A DNA stretch of 36,407 bases from an uncultured Bacteroidota bacterium (lineage in GTDB: Bacteria; Bacteroidota; Bacteroidia; Flavobacteriales; Flavobacteriaceae). Positions 16,397 to 25,720 of this stretch are shown piece after piece. How positions within the stretch are numbered: position 1 is the stretch's first letter; each line of letters begins with the position of its first letter. The notes below the pieces were generated by a model. The model was not told the DNA's origin. It saw only the letters and a list, made by a program, of their open reading frames with translations, and made no database searches. A program made the translations under genes and the position numbers. Location: the NCBI GenBank assembly GCA_903839195.1, contig CAIMBK010000035.1, forward strand, positions 1-36,407, in the 5' to 3' direction.

Positions 16397-18553
16397 TTAA
16401 AGTTTAATTTCTGGTCGGCTGTGCCATTCGTGGAACAATCCTTTTGGGTCTCTTTCGGCTCTGATTTCTTGCATCTTTTTAAGATTTTCATCCGATAAAA
16501 ACGGAGCGGTTCTTTTGTGCAATCCTTCGTCTGCCAATTGAATACCGGTACTCATGTGCGACATTTTTTGCATCAAGTTGGCTGCCCAATCGCCATATTT
16601 TCCAGTATCGGAAGCGTTTTTCCAGTTGGCATATAAGGCAAGATAAACATTGTCTTCGTTGGAATAAGCCATGTTGGTTTTGATGCTTCCTGGGTGCCAA
16701 TTCAACCACAGAAAATGGGCTGGGGCAGGAGGTAACGTTCTTGCAATTTCTTTGATGAAAGGCATTAATTCGTCGATTGGCGAATGGGTCCACATGTTGT
16801 CAACGCCCCAGTAATAGTTTTCTGGATAGTGCGACATCACGGTTTTGTATAACATTTCGATACCGGGATCAAATGCTGGGGTAGCAATTAAAGCTTTCTT
16901 TTTGATTGGACTGTTTTTCATGAAAGCCATTGCATCTTCAAATTCGTCTTTGGTATCCGCAAAAATTGGTGCAAATGCTTCAATTCCAGGGGCAAAAAGT
17001 CCCGACATTTTGTTGCCGTTGCTCATTGCCAATTGGAATTCAACTGCTTTTGGAATGGTTGGCCCCACTTCATAAGCCCAGTTGTATACATCTTCTAAAT
17101 GTTTCATATAGAAATTATGTCCAATAATGGCTCTGTATCTAGGCAATACAAACAGTTTTAAATGGAAACGAACTACAACACCAAAAAAGCCTCCACCTGC
17201 GCCACGAGCGGCCCAAAAGATATCAGAATTTTCAGTTTCGCTGGCGTGGATGTATTCGCCATCAGCGGTAACCACATCGATACCGAATACACTTTCGCAA
17301 GCCATTCCGGTTTTTCTTCCGTTCCAACCATAGCCACCTTGCAATAAATACCCTCCGATGCAAACGCCTTTGCAATGTCCGGCAGGGAAGAACATATTGT
17401 GCTTGTATAATTCGAGCATCAAAACGCTTCCGCCAACGCCTGGACCAGCAGTTGCGGTCATTTCTTTAGCATTGATTTCGTAGGTATTGAAGTTTTTCAT
17501 CATGATTAAGATACTATTATCTCTCACATGATTGGCGCTCCAACTGTGACCACCAGAACAAACGGTTATTTTTTTGTCGTGTGATTTGGCGTATTTAATG
17601 GTTTCGATGATATCGTTTACGTTTTTTGGTTCAACGATTCGGTCGGGTCTTTGTTTTGGATCTACTTTGTTGAATAAGGTTCCCATTAATACTTCCTCGA
17701 AGTTGCTGTCTCTGCGATTGATTACGCGACCTTCAACATTTATTTTTTCTTCCGTTTGATTCATTTCGGCATAGATTTCTGGAAGAAATGCAGCAAGATG
17801 ATTCATCTCTTCTGAGCAATGTCTTACTAAATCATGTGCAAATGTTGGCGGAAGCGATTTCATTTTTCGGATGAAAGAGGTTGCCAATTCGGCAATTTTG
17901 CCTTCTTTTCTGACTTGAACGTTTTGACCACCCATCCAAAAGCGAGAACGCATTTCGGAACCGCCTTCTACGGCTCTTATTTGATGTACTAAATATCCGT
18001 AGTCCACTGGAACCGAAGGGCTTCCGATTCGGGCGCAGATGTAAACGGCTTTTGAAGGGTCTTTGGTTGCTTCGAATGAGAAACCGAATTCGTTTGGCGA
18101 TTTGAACTGAATGGCTGCGGGCATTAACTCTTCGCCAATGTATTCTTCGATGATGGAATTTCTACCTATATAGGCATTTTCGTTTTTTCCATCTTCCCAA
18201 ACGGCACTTACGTGTGTGGTTGGGTGCCATAATTTGTAACGATTATCGGCGGAACCATGCCATCCGAACCACCAATCCCACATTTCGGGAGTGACACCGG
18301 GCATTTGAGTGAGCACGGCTACGTGAGCGGCTCCGTCTGCTTCAAAGGAGTAGCCTACTTCGAGGGATGTGTAGCCTTCGTCTTGCAAATAGGTTGCTTC
18401 GGCAAAGGGTTTTAATTCTCCGGAAGGAAATGGGGAGTTTTCAAGAGCATAATCTACAAATGCAGGAATTTCTTGAATGGTTTCGTCGTAATATTTGGAA
18501 TATTCGGTGACGAAATCTTGTGGCGTGTAGCCAACATTTTTTTTTGTTGCCAT
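16397..18553 (-). CDS. fusion of DAPG hydrolase (PhlG)-like domain with BBE-like FAD-linked oxidase
   Basis: A 718-residue two-domain protein. Residues about 50-265 resemble 2,4-diacetylphloroglucinol hydrolase: TQMPGVTPEMWDWWFGWHG, RYKLWHPTTH (H110, H114), LVHQIRAVEGG (H190), EMRSRFWMGG and LVRHCSEEMNHLAAFLPE (H245, E249). The His/Glu residues correspond in kind to the Zn ligands of PhlG, an enzyme that hydrolyses a C-C bond. Residues about 300-470 form an FAD_binding_4 domain: H336 in CSGGHSW and C394 in PAGHCKGV match the two covalent flavin attachment sites of berberine bridge enzyme-like oxidases. The C-terminus (to IRAERDPKGLFHEWH) is BBE-like. No signal peptide. G+C is visibly raised near the 5' end (33 of 60 bases at 18301-18360). 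It leads a run with an OMP and a secreted protein. Substrate unknown. Confidence 0.8.
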   Translation of the reverse strand: MATKKNVGYTPQDFVTEYSKYYDETIQEIPAFVDYALENSPFPSGELKPFAEATYLQDEGYTSLEVGYSFEADGAAHVAVLTQMPGVTPEMWDWWFGWHGSADNRYKLWHPTTHVSAVWEDGKNENAYIGRNSIIEEYIGEELMPAAIQFKSPNEFGFSFEATKDPSKAVYICARIGSPSVPVDYGYLVHQIRAVEGGSEMRSRFWMGGQNVQVRKEGKIAELATSFIRKMKSLPPTFAHDLVRHCSEEMNHLAAFLPEIYAEMNQTEEKINVEGRVINRRDSNFEEVLMGTLFNKVDPKQRPDRIVEPKNVNDIIETIKYAKSHDKKITVCSGGHSWSANHVRDNSILIMMKNFNTYEINAKEMTATAGPGVGGSVLMLELYKHNMFFPAGHCKGVCIGGYLLQGGYGWNGRKTGMACESVFGIDVVTADGEYIHASETENSDIFWAARGAGGGFFGVVVRFHLKLFVLPRYRAIIGHNFYMKHLEDVYNWAYEVGPTIPKAVEFQLAMSNGNKMSGLFAPGIEAFAPIFADTKDEFEDAMAFMKNSPIKKKALIATPAFDPGIEMLYKTVMSHYPENYYWGVDNMWTHSPIDELMPFIKEIARTLPPAPAHFLWLNWHPGSIKTNMAYSNEDNVYLALYANWKNASDTGKYGDWAANLMQKMSHMSTGIQLADEGLHKRTAPFLSDENLKKMQEIRAERDPKGLFHEWHSRPEIKL

Positions 18554-18622
18554 AGATTTTTTTTGGTTTATAAATGTGCTTTTAAATATTTGGTAAATTT
18601 TAGTATAAATTTTTGTTTGAAA

Positions 18623-18638
18623 TTTAATCTAGATTAAA
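18623..18638. promoter_or_regulatory. 16-bp perfect palindrome, candidate operator
   Basis: TTTAATCTAGATTAAA is its own reverse complement over 16 bases. It lies 69 bp upstream of the fusion-oxidase start, in a 217-bp region with no gene. Position and symmetry suit a dimeric repressor or activator; no regulator gene is adjacent. Confidence 0.4.
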
Positions 18639-18715
18639 AAGTGATTTTGTTGCATTATTTTTTTGAATTTATATTTTCGTTGGTTTTAGGAAAGTTTTAG
18701 AAAAGAATAAATGAC

Positions 18716-18749
18716 AAAAAAAACCCACTAGGTTTGAGACTTAGTGGGT
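18716..18749 (-). terminator. rho-independent terminator after purL
   Basis: On the minus strand ACCCACTA pairs with TAGTGGGT around an 11-base loop that can itself partly pair, followed by eight T. It lies 20-55 bp after the purL stop. Confidence 0.85.
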
Positions 18750-18770
18750 GATTATATAGTTTGGATTTAT

Positions 18771-21700
18771 TTAGAGAGCTTCAATCCATTTTCGGGCATT
18801 TACAAAGGCTTCGTGCCAAGGCGATACTTCGTCTTTACGGTTAGCGGGATAATTGGCCCAATTCCATTGAAAAGTTGATCGCTCTATGTGTGGCATCATA
18901 ACCAAATGTCGACCTGTTTGGTCGCAAAGCATGGCGGTATTGTAATCGGAGCCATTTGGATTGGCGGGATAGTCGGTATAGGCATATTTGGATACGATGT
19001 TGTAGTTTTCTTCGGCCAATGGCAAATGGAATTTTCCTTCCCCGTGTGAAATCCAAACGCCCAAGGTGCTTCCTGCCAATGAAGATAACATCACCGAGTT
19101 GTTTTCCTGAATGGTAACAGCAGTAAAGCCGCTTTCGTGCTTTTGGGACGTATTGTGTTTCATTTTTCCATGAATTTCATGTTCAGGATTAATGACTTCT
19201 AGTTCCATAAACAACTGACAACCGTTGCAAATACCCACCGATAAAGTGTCTTTGCGTTGGAAGAAATTGTTGAGGGCAGTTTTTGCTTTTTCGTTATAAA
19301 GGAAGGCGCCAGCCCAACCTTTGGCACTTCCTAACACATCGGAATTAGAAAATCCACCAACGGCACCAATGAATTGAATGTCTTCGAGGGTTTCGCGACC
19401 TGAAATTAAATCGGTCATGTGAACATCTTTGACGTCAAAACCAGCGAGATACATCGCATTGGCCATTTCGCGTTCGGAATTACTTCCTTTTTCACGAATA
19501 ACGGCTGCTTTTGGTCGGGATTTCGATTGGTCAATATCGGGTAGTTTTCCAGTAAAATGAGTAGGAAAAGTAAATTGTAGCGGTTGATTTTTGTAATTGT
19601 CGAAACGTGCTTGCGCTCTTCCGTTTTTGGTCTGTTTTTGGTCTAATAAAAAGGAAGTTTTATACCAAATGTCTCTGTATTTTGGAATGTCTAAAGATAA
19701 AACTCCAAGGTCTAATGTGGCTGTACTGGTAACAGAGCCAATTTTATGGAAAGCAATTTTATTTGCTACTAATTTTGATTCTACCGTAAGGTCTGATTTG
19801 GCTTGAAAAACGATTCCGATATTTTCAGAAAATAATAGTTTAACCAAATCATTTTCTTGAAAAGTATCCAAATTAATTGTAGCTCCTAAATTGGTATCGG
19901 CAAAACACATTTCTAACAAAGTGGTAATTAATCCGCCACTTCCGATGTCGTGACCCGCAAGAATTTGATTGTCTAAAATTAATTCTTGTAGCGTATTGAA
20001 ACTGTTTTTGAAGAAGTTAGCGTCTTTTATGGTTGGCGCTTCGTTTCCAATTTCATTGAGGATTTGAGCAAAAGAGCTTCCGCCTAATTTGTAATCGTCT
20101 TGCGACAAATTGATATAATAAATGCTTTCTCCGTTTTTTTGTAAAACCGGTTCTACTACTTTTTGAATATCGATACAGTTTCCACCCGCCGAAATAATTA
20201 CAGTTCCGGGGGCAATTACTTCGCCATCAGGGTATTTTTGCTTCATCGAAAGGGAATCTTTCCCTGTTGGAATGTTGATTCCTAATTCGATAGCGAAATT
20301 GGAACAACTTTCCACCGCAGCATACAATCGGGCATCTTCGCCTTCGTTTTTGCAAGCCCACATCCAGTTTGCCGAAAGGGAAATTCCTTTCAAACCGTCT
20401 TTTATTGGTGCCCAAACAATATTGGATAACGCTTCTGCAATGGCTGTTCGGCTTCCTGCAACGGGGTCAATTAATGCAGCAACTGGCGAATGGCCAATGG
20501 AGGTTGCAATCCCTTCTTTTCCTAAATAATCCAAAGCCATAACACCACAATTGTTTAAAGGCAATTGCAAAGGTCCGGCACATTGTTGTTTTGCTACTTT
20601 TCCGCCCACACATCGATCCACTTTGTTGGTTAACCAATCTTTGCAAGCAACGGCTTCAAGTTGTAAAACCTGGCTTAAGTAAAGTGTAATATCTTCTTGT
20701 TTGTAAGCAAGTTCTGAATATTTAATTTTTGAAGTTATATCGGTCATAATGACTTTTGGCGAACTGCCAAACATGTCTTCTAACGCAAAATCCATTGGTT
20801 TTAAACCTGTTGATTTGGATTCAAATGTAAACCGATGATTTCCTGTAACGTCACCAACCATGTACATCGGCGAGCGTTCTCTGTCGGCTATTCTTTGCAA
20901 TATTTCGCTATCTTTTTGGCTAATAACTAATCCCATTCGTTCTTGCGATTCGTTTCCAATAATTTCTTTTGCAGAAAGTGTTGGGTCGCCCACGGGAAGT
21001 TTGTCTAAATCGATTAAACCGCCAGTTTCTTCAACCAATTCAGATAGGCAATTTAAATGGCCACCTGCCCCATGGTCATGAATAGAAACAATCGGATTAG
21101 TATCGCTTTCCACCAATCCACGGATTGCGTTTGCAGCGCGTTTTTGCATTTCAGGATTGGAACGTTGCACGGCGTTTAATTCAATTCCAGAACTAAAAGC
21201 GCCTGTATCAGCAGAAGAAACAGCAGCGCCGCCCATTCCAATTCGATAATTTTCTCCACCTAAAATCACAATTTTATCACCTGGTGTTGGTTTCTGTTTT
21301 TTGGCTTGGTCTAATTTTCCATAGCCAATTCCACCTGCTTGCATAATCACTTTATCATAACCCAACTTTCGATTGTTTTCTTCATGTTCAAAGGTCAAAA
21401 CAGAACCTGTTATTAAAGGTTGTCCGAATTTATTTCCAAAATCGGAAGCGCCATTTGAGGCTTTAATTAAAATGTCCATTGGAGTTTGGTACAACCATTT
21501 TCTTTCAGACATTTTCGATTCCCAAGCTCGGTTTTCGAGACGGGAATAAGCGGTCATATAAACAGCCGTTCCGGCCAAGGGCAATGAACCTTGTCCGCCA
21601 GCCAATCGGTCGCGAATTTCTCCACCAGAACCTGTTGCGGCTCCATTAAAGGGTTCTACAGTTGTAGGAAAATTATGCGTTTCTGCTTTTAATGAAATAA

Positions 21701-22421
21701 CAGAATCAAAATATTTGGTTTCGTAAAAGTCGGGTTTGTCGGCTGATTTTGGTGCAAATTGTTGCACTTTTGGTCCTTTAACAAAAGCAACATTATCTTT
21801 GTATGCTGATACAATATGATTTGGATTTTCAGCTGCGGTTTTTTTAATTAATTTAAATAAAGAAGTTTCTTTTTCGACGCCATCAATTACAAATGTTCCA
21901 TTGAAAATTTTGTGACGACAATGTTCTGAATTTACTTGTGAAAATCCAAAAACTTCCGAATCGGTTAATTTTCTTCCTAATTTAGTAGCAAGGTTATTCA
22001 AATAACCGACTTCTTCTTGACTTAAGGAAAGTCCTTCTTTTTTATTGTAGGCGGCAATATCATCAATTTCCAAAATGGCTTCTGGCTCGATGTTTATTGT
22101 ATAAATAGCTTGATTTAATTCCGAATATTTTTGGGAAAGCATGGGATCAAAATTCAAAAAATCAGAAGTTACCTTCTGAAATTCCTCAATTCTAATGACG
22201 CCTTCGATTCCCATGTTTTGAGTAATTTCGACTGCATTTGTGCTCCAAGGCGTAATCATTGCGGCGCGTGGACCAACAAAAAAATCCGTAAGGACGGATT
22301 TTTCTATTTTATTGGAGTTGCCAAATAGCCAGTTTAGTTTTGAAATGTCTTGAGCCGAAAGGTCGTTTTGCGTTTGTACTGCAAAAACCGTCTTGCTTTG
22401 GTCTTCAAAGAAATGAATCAT
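18771..22421 (-). CDS. purL: phosphoribosylformylglycinamidine synthase (large, PurL/PurQ-fused type)
   Basis: A 1216-residue enzyme of purine synthesis that converts FGAR, glutamine and ATP to FGAM. It is the single-chain type: a PurS-like N-terminus, the two-part ATP-grasp-like synthase core and a C-terminal class I glutaminase. Motifs include SEHCRHKIFNG, ETHNFPT, GGEIRDRLAGGQGS and GAGGHLNCL. The glutaminase nucleophile lies in GICNGCQLFMELEV, with HGEGKFH and MMPHIERS near the end. Length is slightly under the 1290 of E. coli PurL, normal for Bacteroidetes. It has its own promoter and terminator and is monocistronic. Confidence 0.96.
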   Translation of the reverse strand: MIHFFEDQSKTVFAVQTQNDLSAQDISKLNWLFGNSNKIEKSVLTDFFVGPRAAMITPWSTNAVEITQNMGIEGVIRIEEFQKVTSDFLNFDPMLSQKYSELNQAIYTINIEPEAILEIDDIAAYNKKEGLSLSQEEVGYLNNLATKLGRKLTDSEVFGFSQVNSEHCRHKIFNGTFVIDGVEKETSLFKLIKKTAAENPNHIVSAYKDNVAFVKGPKVQQFAPKSADKPDFYETKYFDSVISLKAETHNFPTTVEPFNGAATGSGGEIRDRLAGGQGSLPLAGTAVYMTAYSRLENRAWESKMSERKWLYQTPMDILIKASNGASDFGNKFGQPLITGSVLTFEHEENNRKLGYDKVIMQAGGIGYGKLDQAKKQKPTPGDKIVILGGENYRIGMGGAAVSSADTGAFSSGIELNAVQRSNPEMQKRAANAIRGLVESDTNPIVSIHDHGAGGHLNCLSELVEETGGLIDLDKLPVGDPTLSAKEIIGNESQERMGLVISQKDSEILQRIADRERSPMYMVGDVTGNHRFTFESKSTGLKPMDFALEDMFGSSPKVIMTDITSKIKYSELAYKQEDITLYLSQVLQLEAVACKDWLTNKVDRCVGGKVAKQQCAGPLQLPLNNCGVMALDYLGKEGIATSIGHSPVAALIDPVAGSRTAIAEALSNIVWAPIKDGLKGISLSANWMWACKNEGEDARLYAAVESCSNFAIELGINIPTGKDSLSMKQKYPDGEVIAPGTVIISAGGNCIDIQKVVEPVLQKNGESIYYINLSQDDYKLGGSSFAQILNEIGNEAPTIKDANFFKNSFNTLQELILDNQILAGHDIGSGGLITTLLEMCFADTNLGATINLDTFQENDLVKLLFSENIGIVFQAKSDLTVESKLVANKIAFHKIGSVTSTATLDLGVLSLDIPKYRDIWYKTSFLLDQKQTKNGRAQARFDNYKNQPLQFTFPTHFTGKLPDIDQSKSRPKAAVIREKGSNSEREMANAMYLAGFDVKDVHMTDLISGRETLEDIQFIGAVGGFSNSDVLGSAKGWAGAFLYNEKAKTALNNFFQRKDTLSVGICNGCQLFMELEVINPEHEIHGKMKHNTSQKHESGFTAVTIQENNSVMLSSLAGSTLGVWISHGEGKFHLPLAEENYNIVSKYAYTDYPANPNGSDYNTAMLCDQTGRHLVMMPHIERSTFQWNWANYPANRKDEVSPWHEAFVNARKWIEAL

Positions 22422-22453
22422 TTTATTTCTTGATTAGTTTGTTGTTGTTTGCG

Positions 22454-22484
22454 CAAATTTACTTTAAAAAAGTGCAACCTGCAA
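22454..22484 (-). promoter_or_regulatory. promoter of purL (-33 TTG, -7 TAAATTTG)
   Basis: Reading the minus strand, TTG (22484-22482) is followed after 20 bases by TAAATTTGC (22461-22454 plus C), matching the Bacteroidetes -33/-7 layout. The ATG is 32 bases further on. Confidence 0.65.
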
Positions 22485-22508
22485 CGATTTATTTTAAACA
22501 ATTAAGGA

Positions 22509-24074
22509 TTATTCTGGGAAGGGCGCGTTTTGATAAGCTCCCATGTCAGGAGGCGTTGTCCGAGCTACTCCAAGAATATCAAACGGAACGATATATTGCG
22601 CATCTCCTTTGGCAAAAGCAGGCGAAGAAGGATCAATGTTTAATTTGTTTTGATTCTTATTGAAAAAATTTGGCGTTTTGTTTTTGATGTTGCCATTTTG
22701 TTGGTTTCGAATAAAATCATACAATGGATTTGTTGCTAAAACCGTTCCCGAATCATTAAATTTTATTAGACAATTATTGAATTGGGATTGAAAACTAGCA
22801 CCATCTACTTTGTCTAAAAAAAGTTCTATTTGATTGGATCCATAAATGATGCAATTGCTAAACTCTGCTTGATTTAAATTGACAGGAATGGCAACATTAT
22901 CAACTGTTTTGTAATTGCTAATCAAAACGGCCATTTGTTTGGAACTCGACCAATCGTTGTTAAAGGTGCAATGTTTGAATGAATACGAACCGCCTTCAGT
23001 ACAAGCGATACTGGCTTGTCCCGCCGAATTAATAACAAGATTTGTTCCTTCAATTTTTGCAGATCTTGCTAAAATTCCAACATTTGAAGTATTATAAATT
23101 TGTGTATTGTCTATTTTTAATGTGGTATTGGTAGAGTTTTCAACATCGCCTACGAGAATTCCAACGGTTGCATTTTTTAATGTCAAATGGTTAATTTGAT
23201 TGTTGACACTTCCTTGACTCATCCAAATTAATCCCCATTGACCAGGAACATCGGAATATTCGGGTTCCAATCGGTCGCCTTCAAAAATAACTTCATTTTC
23301 CAACGCATCAGTATTGGAAACTGCTCCATTTATTTTTAAACTGCCGCCACTTCCAACAATTATCCCAGAATTGGCATGAAAATAAATACGAGCACCCGCT
23401 TCCACATTGAGCGTTTCACCATCTGGAATTCCCGCATATCCATAAATAACATAGGGTTTGTTTTTGGTCCAAACATATTCATCATTATGATCATTATGGT
23501 CTAAAATGAATCCATAAATAGCGTCTTCTCCAAGCGGCAATGATTCGTAGGTTATAGCATTCGTGGTGGCGTCAACAAATTTTTGTGGGTATAAAAAAAC
23601 CGCATCTTGAATTAAAGTTACTAATTCAACGGTTTGTAGATTGCTTCCTTCGTCAAATTTAATTTGGTCGGTATAAAGAAAATCAGTTGGATTTGCGCTG
23701 GCAACATCGGTGGTAGTTTCCACGAAAATGTACAAACTATCTTTGGCCAATAATTCCACATTATTGAAGATTTTTCCGTCACCATGTCCGCTATTATCTT
23801 CGTCAATACCTTCCATTCCATCAATCATCATCCGGTATTTGGATAAATTTCCTTTTCCGAGTTGAATTTTTGAAATAGTAATATCCGCGTTACTTCGATT
23901 GTATACTTTTAACATATAGGTGCTCGAGCCAACATTCGTGAAAACGGTATCCAGATAGACGGTATCTTTCGAAAACTCTAAATTTCCTTTGCTTGGTTCG
24001 AAAACAAAATCTTTTCGACAAGATGATAATACCATTAAAATGCTAATAATAAATAGAATTACAATAGAGCGCAT
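22509..24074 (-). CDS. right-handed parallel beta-helix lipoprotein
   Basis: A 521-residue surface or periplasmic lipoprotein. The signal MRSIVILFIISILMVLSSC has a lipobox, with lipidation expected at C19. Residues about 25-150 form a beta-rich domain with a DTVYLDTVFTNVGSSTYMLKVYN motif, as in DUF1573-like periplasmic folds. From about 210 to 480, regularly spaced GI/V-x-N turns (for example GSGGSLKINGAV, VGILVGDVENSTN, NVGILARSAKIEGTNLVI) indicate a right-handed parallel beta-helix. The C-terminus DILGVARTTPPDMGAYQ is a standard ending of such proteins. Ligand and role are unknown; polysaccharide or surface binding is the usual guess. It is transcribed divergently from the thioesterase. Confidence 0.8.
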   Translation of the reverse strand: MRSIVILFIISILMVLSSCRKDFVFEPSKGNLEFSKDTVYLDTVFTNVGSSTYMLKVYNRSNADITISKIQLGKGNLSKYRMMIDGMEGIDEDNSGHGDGKIFNNVELLAKDSLYIFVETTTDVASANPTDFLYTDQIKFDEGSNLQTVELVTLIQDAVFLYPQKFVDATTNAITYESLPLGEDAIYGFILDHNDHNDEYVWTKNKPYVIYGYAGIPDGETLNVEAGARIYFHANSGIIVGSGGSLKINGAVSNTDALENEVIFEGDRLEPEYSDVPGQWGLIWMSQGSVNNQINHLTLKNATVGILVGDVENSTNTTLKIDNTQIYNTSNVGILARSAKIEGTNLVINSAGQASIACTEGGSYSFKHCTFNNDWSSSKQMAVLISNYKTVDNVAIPVNLNQAEFSNCIIYGSNQIELFLDKVDGASFQSQFNNCLIKFNDSGTVLATNPLYDFIRNQQNGNIKNKTPNFFNKNQNKLNIDPSSPAFAKGDAQYIVPFDILGVARTTPPDMGAYQNAPFPE

Positions 24075-24236
24075 AAAGAGTGAATTTTTGTAAAAATAGT
24101 AAAAAAAGTGAATTTAGGTATTTGATATTTTGATTATTTAAACGCAACAAACAAGAATTTAGTTTAATTTGAAAATTATCTTTTTCATTTGTTTGGTTTC
24201 TATTGGCAACAAATAGTATTTTTACAAAAAAACGAC

Positions 24237-24662
24237 ATGACATTTGATAAAGAAAAAATTCTGGCACATTGCAATGGGTTTTCTGAAAACACTTTAATGA
24301 AAACACTTTCTATCGAATATATCGATGCTGGAAAAGATTTTTTGGTAGCCAAAATGCCCGTAAATCCTAGCGTTCATCAGCCAATGGGTTTGCTTCATGG
24401 TGGTGCAACAGTTGCTTTGGCCGAAAGTGTTGGAAGTGCCGCTTCTTTTTTGTTCATAAATACAGATGAGCAAGAGGTTAGAGGTATTGAAATTTCTGCC
24501 AATCATTTGAAAAGCAAGCGATCGGGAACTGTTTTTGCCACCGCACGAATTATCCATAAAGGAAGAACGCTTCATTTGTGGGAAATTAAAATCACCGACG
24601 AAAATGACAATTTGATTTCCCTATGCAAATTGACGAATATGATTTTGTCTATAAAAAAGTAA
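24237..24662 (+). CDS. PaaI-type hotdog thioesterase, probable DHNA-CoA hydrolase
   Basis: A 141-residue hotdog-fold acyl-CoA thioesterase from ATG 24237 (the frame is open to 24189, but that extension is not family-like). The helix HQPMGLLHGGATVALAESVGS carries the HGG motif and the catalytic Glu of AES, as in E. coli YdiI/EntH. The following GIEISANHLKSKRSGTV and GRTLHLWEIKITDEN strands complete the fold. It lies 2 bp before a MenF-like gene, so hydrolysis of 1,4-dihydroxy-2-naphthoyl-CoA in menaquinone synthesis (MenI role) is the best inference. The sequence alone only proves the thioesterase family. Confidence 0.85.
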   Translation: MTFDKEKILAHCNGFSENTLMKTLSIEYIDAGKDFLVAKMPVNPSVHQPMGLLHGGATVALAESVGSAASFLFINTDEQEVRGIEISANHLKSKRSGTVFATARIIHKGRTLHLWEIKITDENDNLISLCKLTNMILSIKK

Positions 24663-24664
24663 AT

Positions 24665-25720
24665 ATGATTCAATTTTTGGATAAGGCAAAACGCCAACTT
24701 TCTAGTAATTTGCCTTTTGTAATTTACAAAAAGCCCAATGAAAACAAGTGTATTGGCTATTTTCAAAAAAACAATTTACTTTTTGAAGTTGATGATTTTA
24801 AAGAAAAAGGATTTGTGTTTTCGAGTTTCGATGGTTCCAAATCGATATTATTTCCAGAACATGAATCCGATCGTTTGGAAGTTGATTTTATTTTTAATTC
24901 TAATGAAATAGAGATTGTAAATAATCAATTTGTAGAAAATAATTCAAATAAAAAAGAGTTTGAAACTCAAGTTCAATTAGCGGTTGATGCTATTTCTGAC
25001 GGTAAGTTTTTAAAAGTAGTTTTATCCAGAAAAGAATCAATCGAATTGACGGATTTTGATCCAATAGAAACTTTTCAGAAAGTAGCTCAAAATTATTCTA
25101 CTGCATTTTGTTATTGTTGGTTTCATCCAGAAATTGGACTTTGGATTGGTGCCTCGCCGGAACAATTATTAAAAATCGATAATCAAAAAATGAGTACCGT
25201 TTCATTGGCTGGAACTCGAAAAAACGATGATAATAAGTTTGTGGAATGGGGCAAAAAAGAAAAAACCGAACAACAAATAGTAACGAATTCGATCATTAAA
25301 AATTTAGAAAATGAACTTTCCAATATAAAAATCTCAATTCCTCATTCGTTTCAAGCAGGTAGTTTATTTCATTTAAAAACCGACATCGAAGGCGAATTAA
25401 AACCAAATTTTGACTTAAAAAACATGCTTTCAAAATTACATCCAACGCCAGCCGTTTGTGGTTTTCCAAAAAAAGAAGCGAACGATTTTATAGTAAAAAC
25501 AGAAGGTTATAATCGTAGTTTTTATAGTGGTTTTTTTGGTGAAATTAATTTAAATAATAAGACAAATAGCTTTTTGCATGTCAATTTAAGATGTATGCAA
25601 ATTCAAAATAAAACCGCACATTTGTATATTGGTTGCGGCATAACGCGAGATAGTATTCCAGAATCGGAATGGCTGGAGACGGTCAACAAATCGCAAACAA
25701 TGAAAAAAATACTTATATGA
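24665..25720 (+). CDS. menF: isochorismate synthase (chorismate-binding enzyme), MenF-like
   Basis: A 351-residue chorismate-utilising enzyme converting chorismate to isochorismate, the first step of menaquinone synthesis. Motifs: FLKVVLSRKE, GLWIGASPEQLL, VSLAGTRK, LHPTPAVCGFPK, EGYNRSFYSGFFGEIN and YIGCGITRDSIPESEW. ATG 24665 is used, 2 bp after the thioesterase stop; an upstream ATG at 24623 would overlap that gene. The last four bases ATGA overlap the next start. It is somewhat short at the N-terminus relative to E. coli MenF, as in other Bacteroidetes. Anthranilate or aminodeoxychorismate synthase is less likely because no glutamine amidotransferase adjoins it and the thioesterase does. 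menD is not in the window. Confidence 0.82.
   Translation: MIQFLDKAKRQLSSNLPFVIYKKPNENKCIGYFQKNNLLFEVDDFKEKGFVFSSFDGSKSILFPEHESDRLEVDFIFNSNEIEIVNNQFVENNSNKKEFETQVQLAVDAISDGKFLKVVLSRKESIELTDFDPIETFQKVAQNYSTAFCYCWFHPEIGLWIGASPEQLLKIDNQKMSTVSLAGTRKNDDNKFVEWGKKEKTEQQIVTNSIIKNLENELSNIKISIPHSFQAGSLFHLKTDIEGELKPNFDLKNMLSKLHPTPAVCGFPKKEANDFIVKTEGYNRSFYSGFFGEINLNNKTNSFLHVNLRCMQIQNKTAHLYIGCGITRDSIPESEWLETVNKSQTMKKILI

Noticed and set aside
16397..18553. Assembly artefact or frameshift joining two separate genes in the fusion oxidase
   Set aside because: The frame is continuous with no internal stop. The linker (about residues 265-300) is ordinary coding sequence and no RBS-like or promoter element is seen at the junction.
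18841..20529. Several open frames of 60-85 codons on both strands within purL
   Set aside because: They lie inside a complete, motif-rich purL frame, lack recognisable protein features and are out-of-frame shadows.
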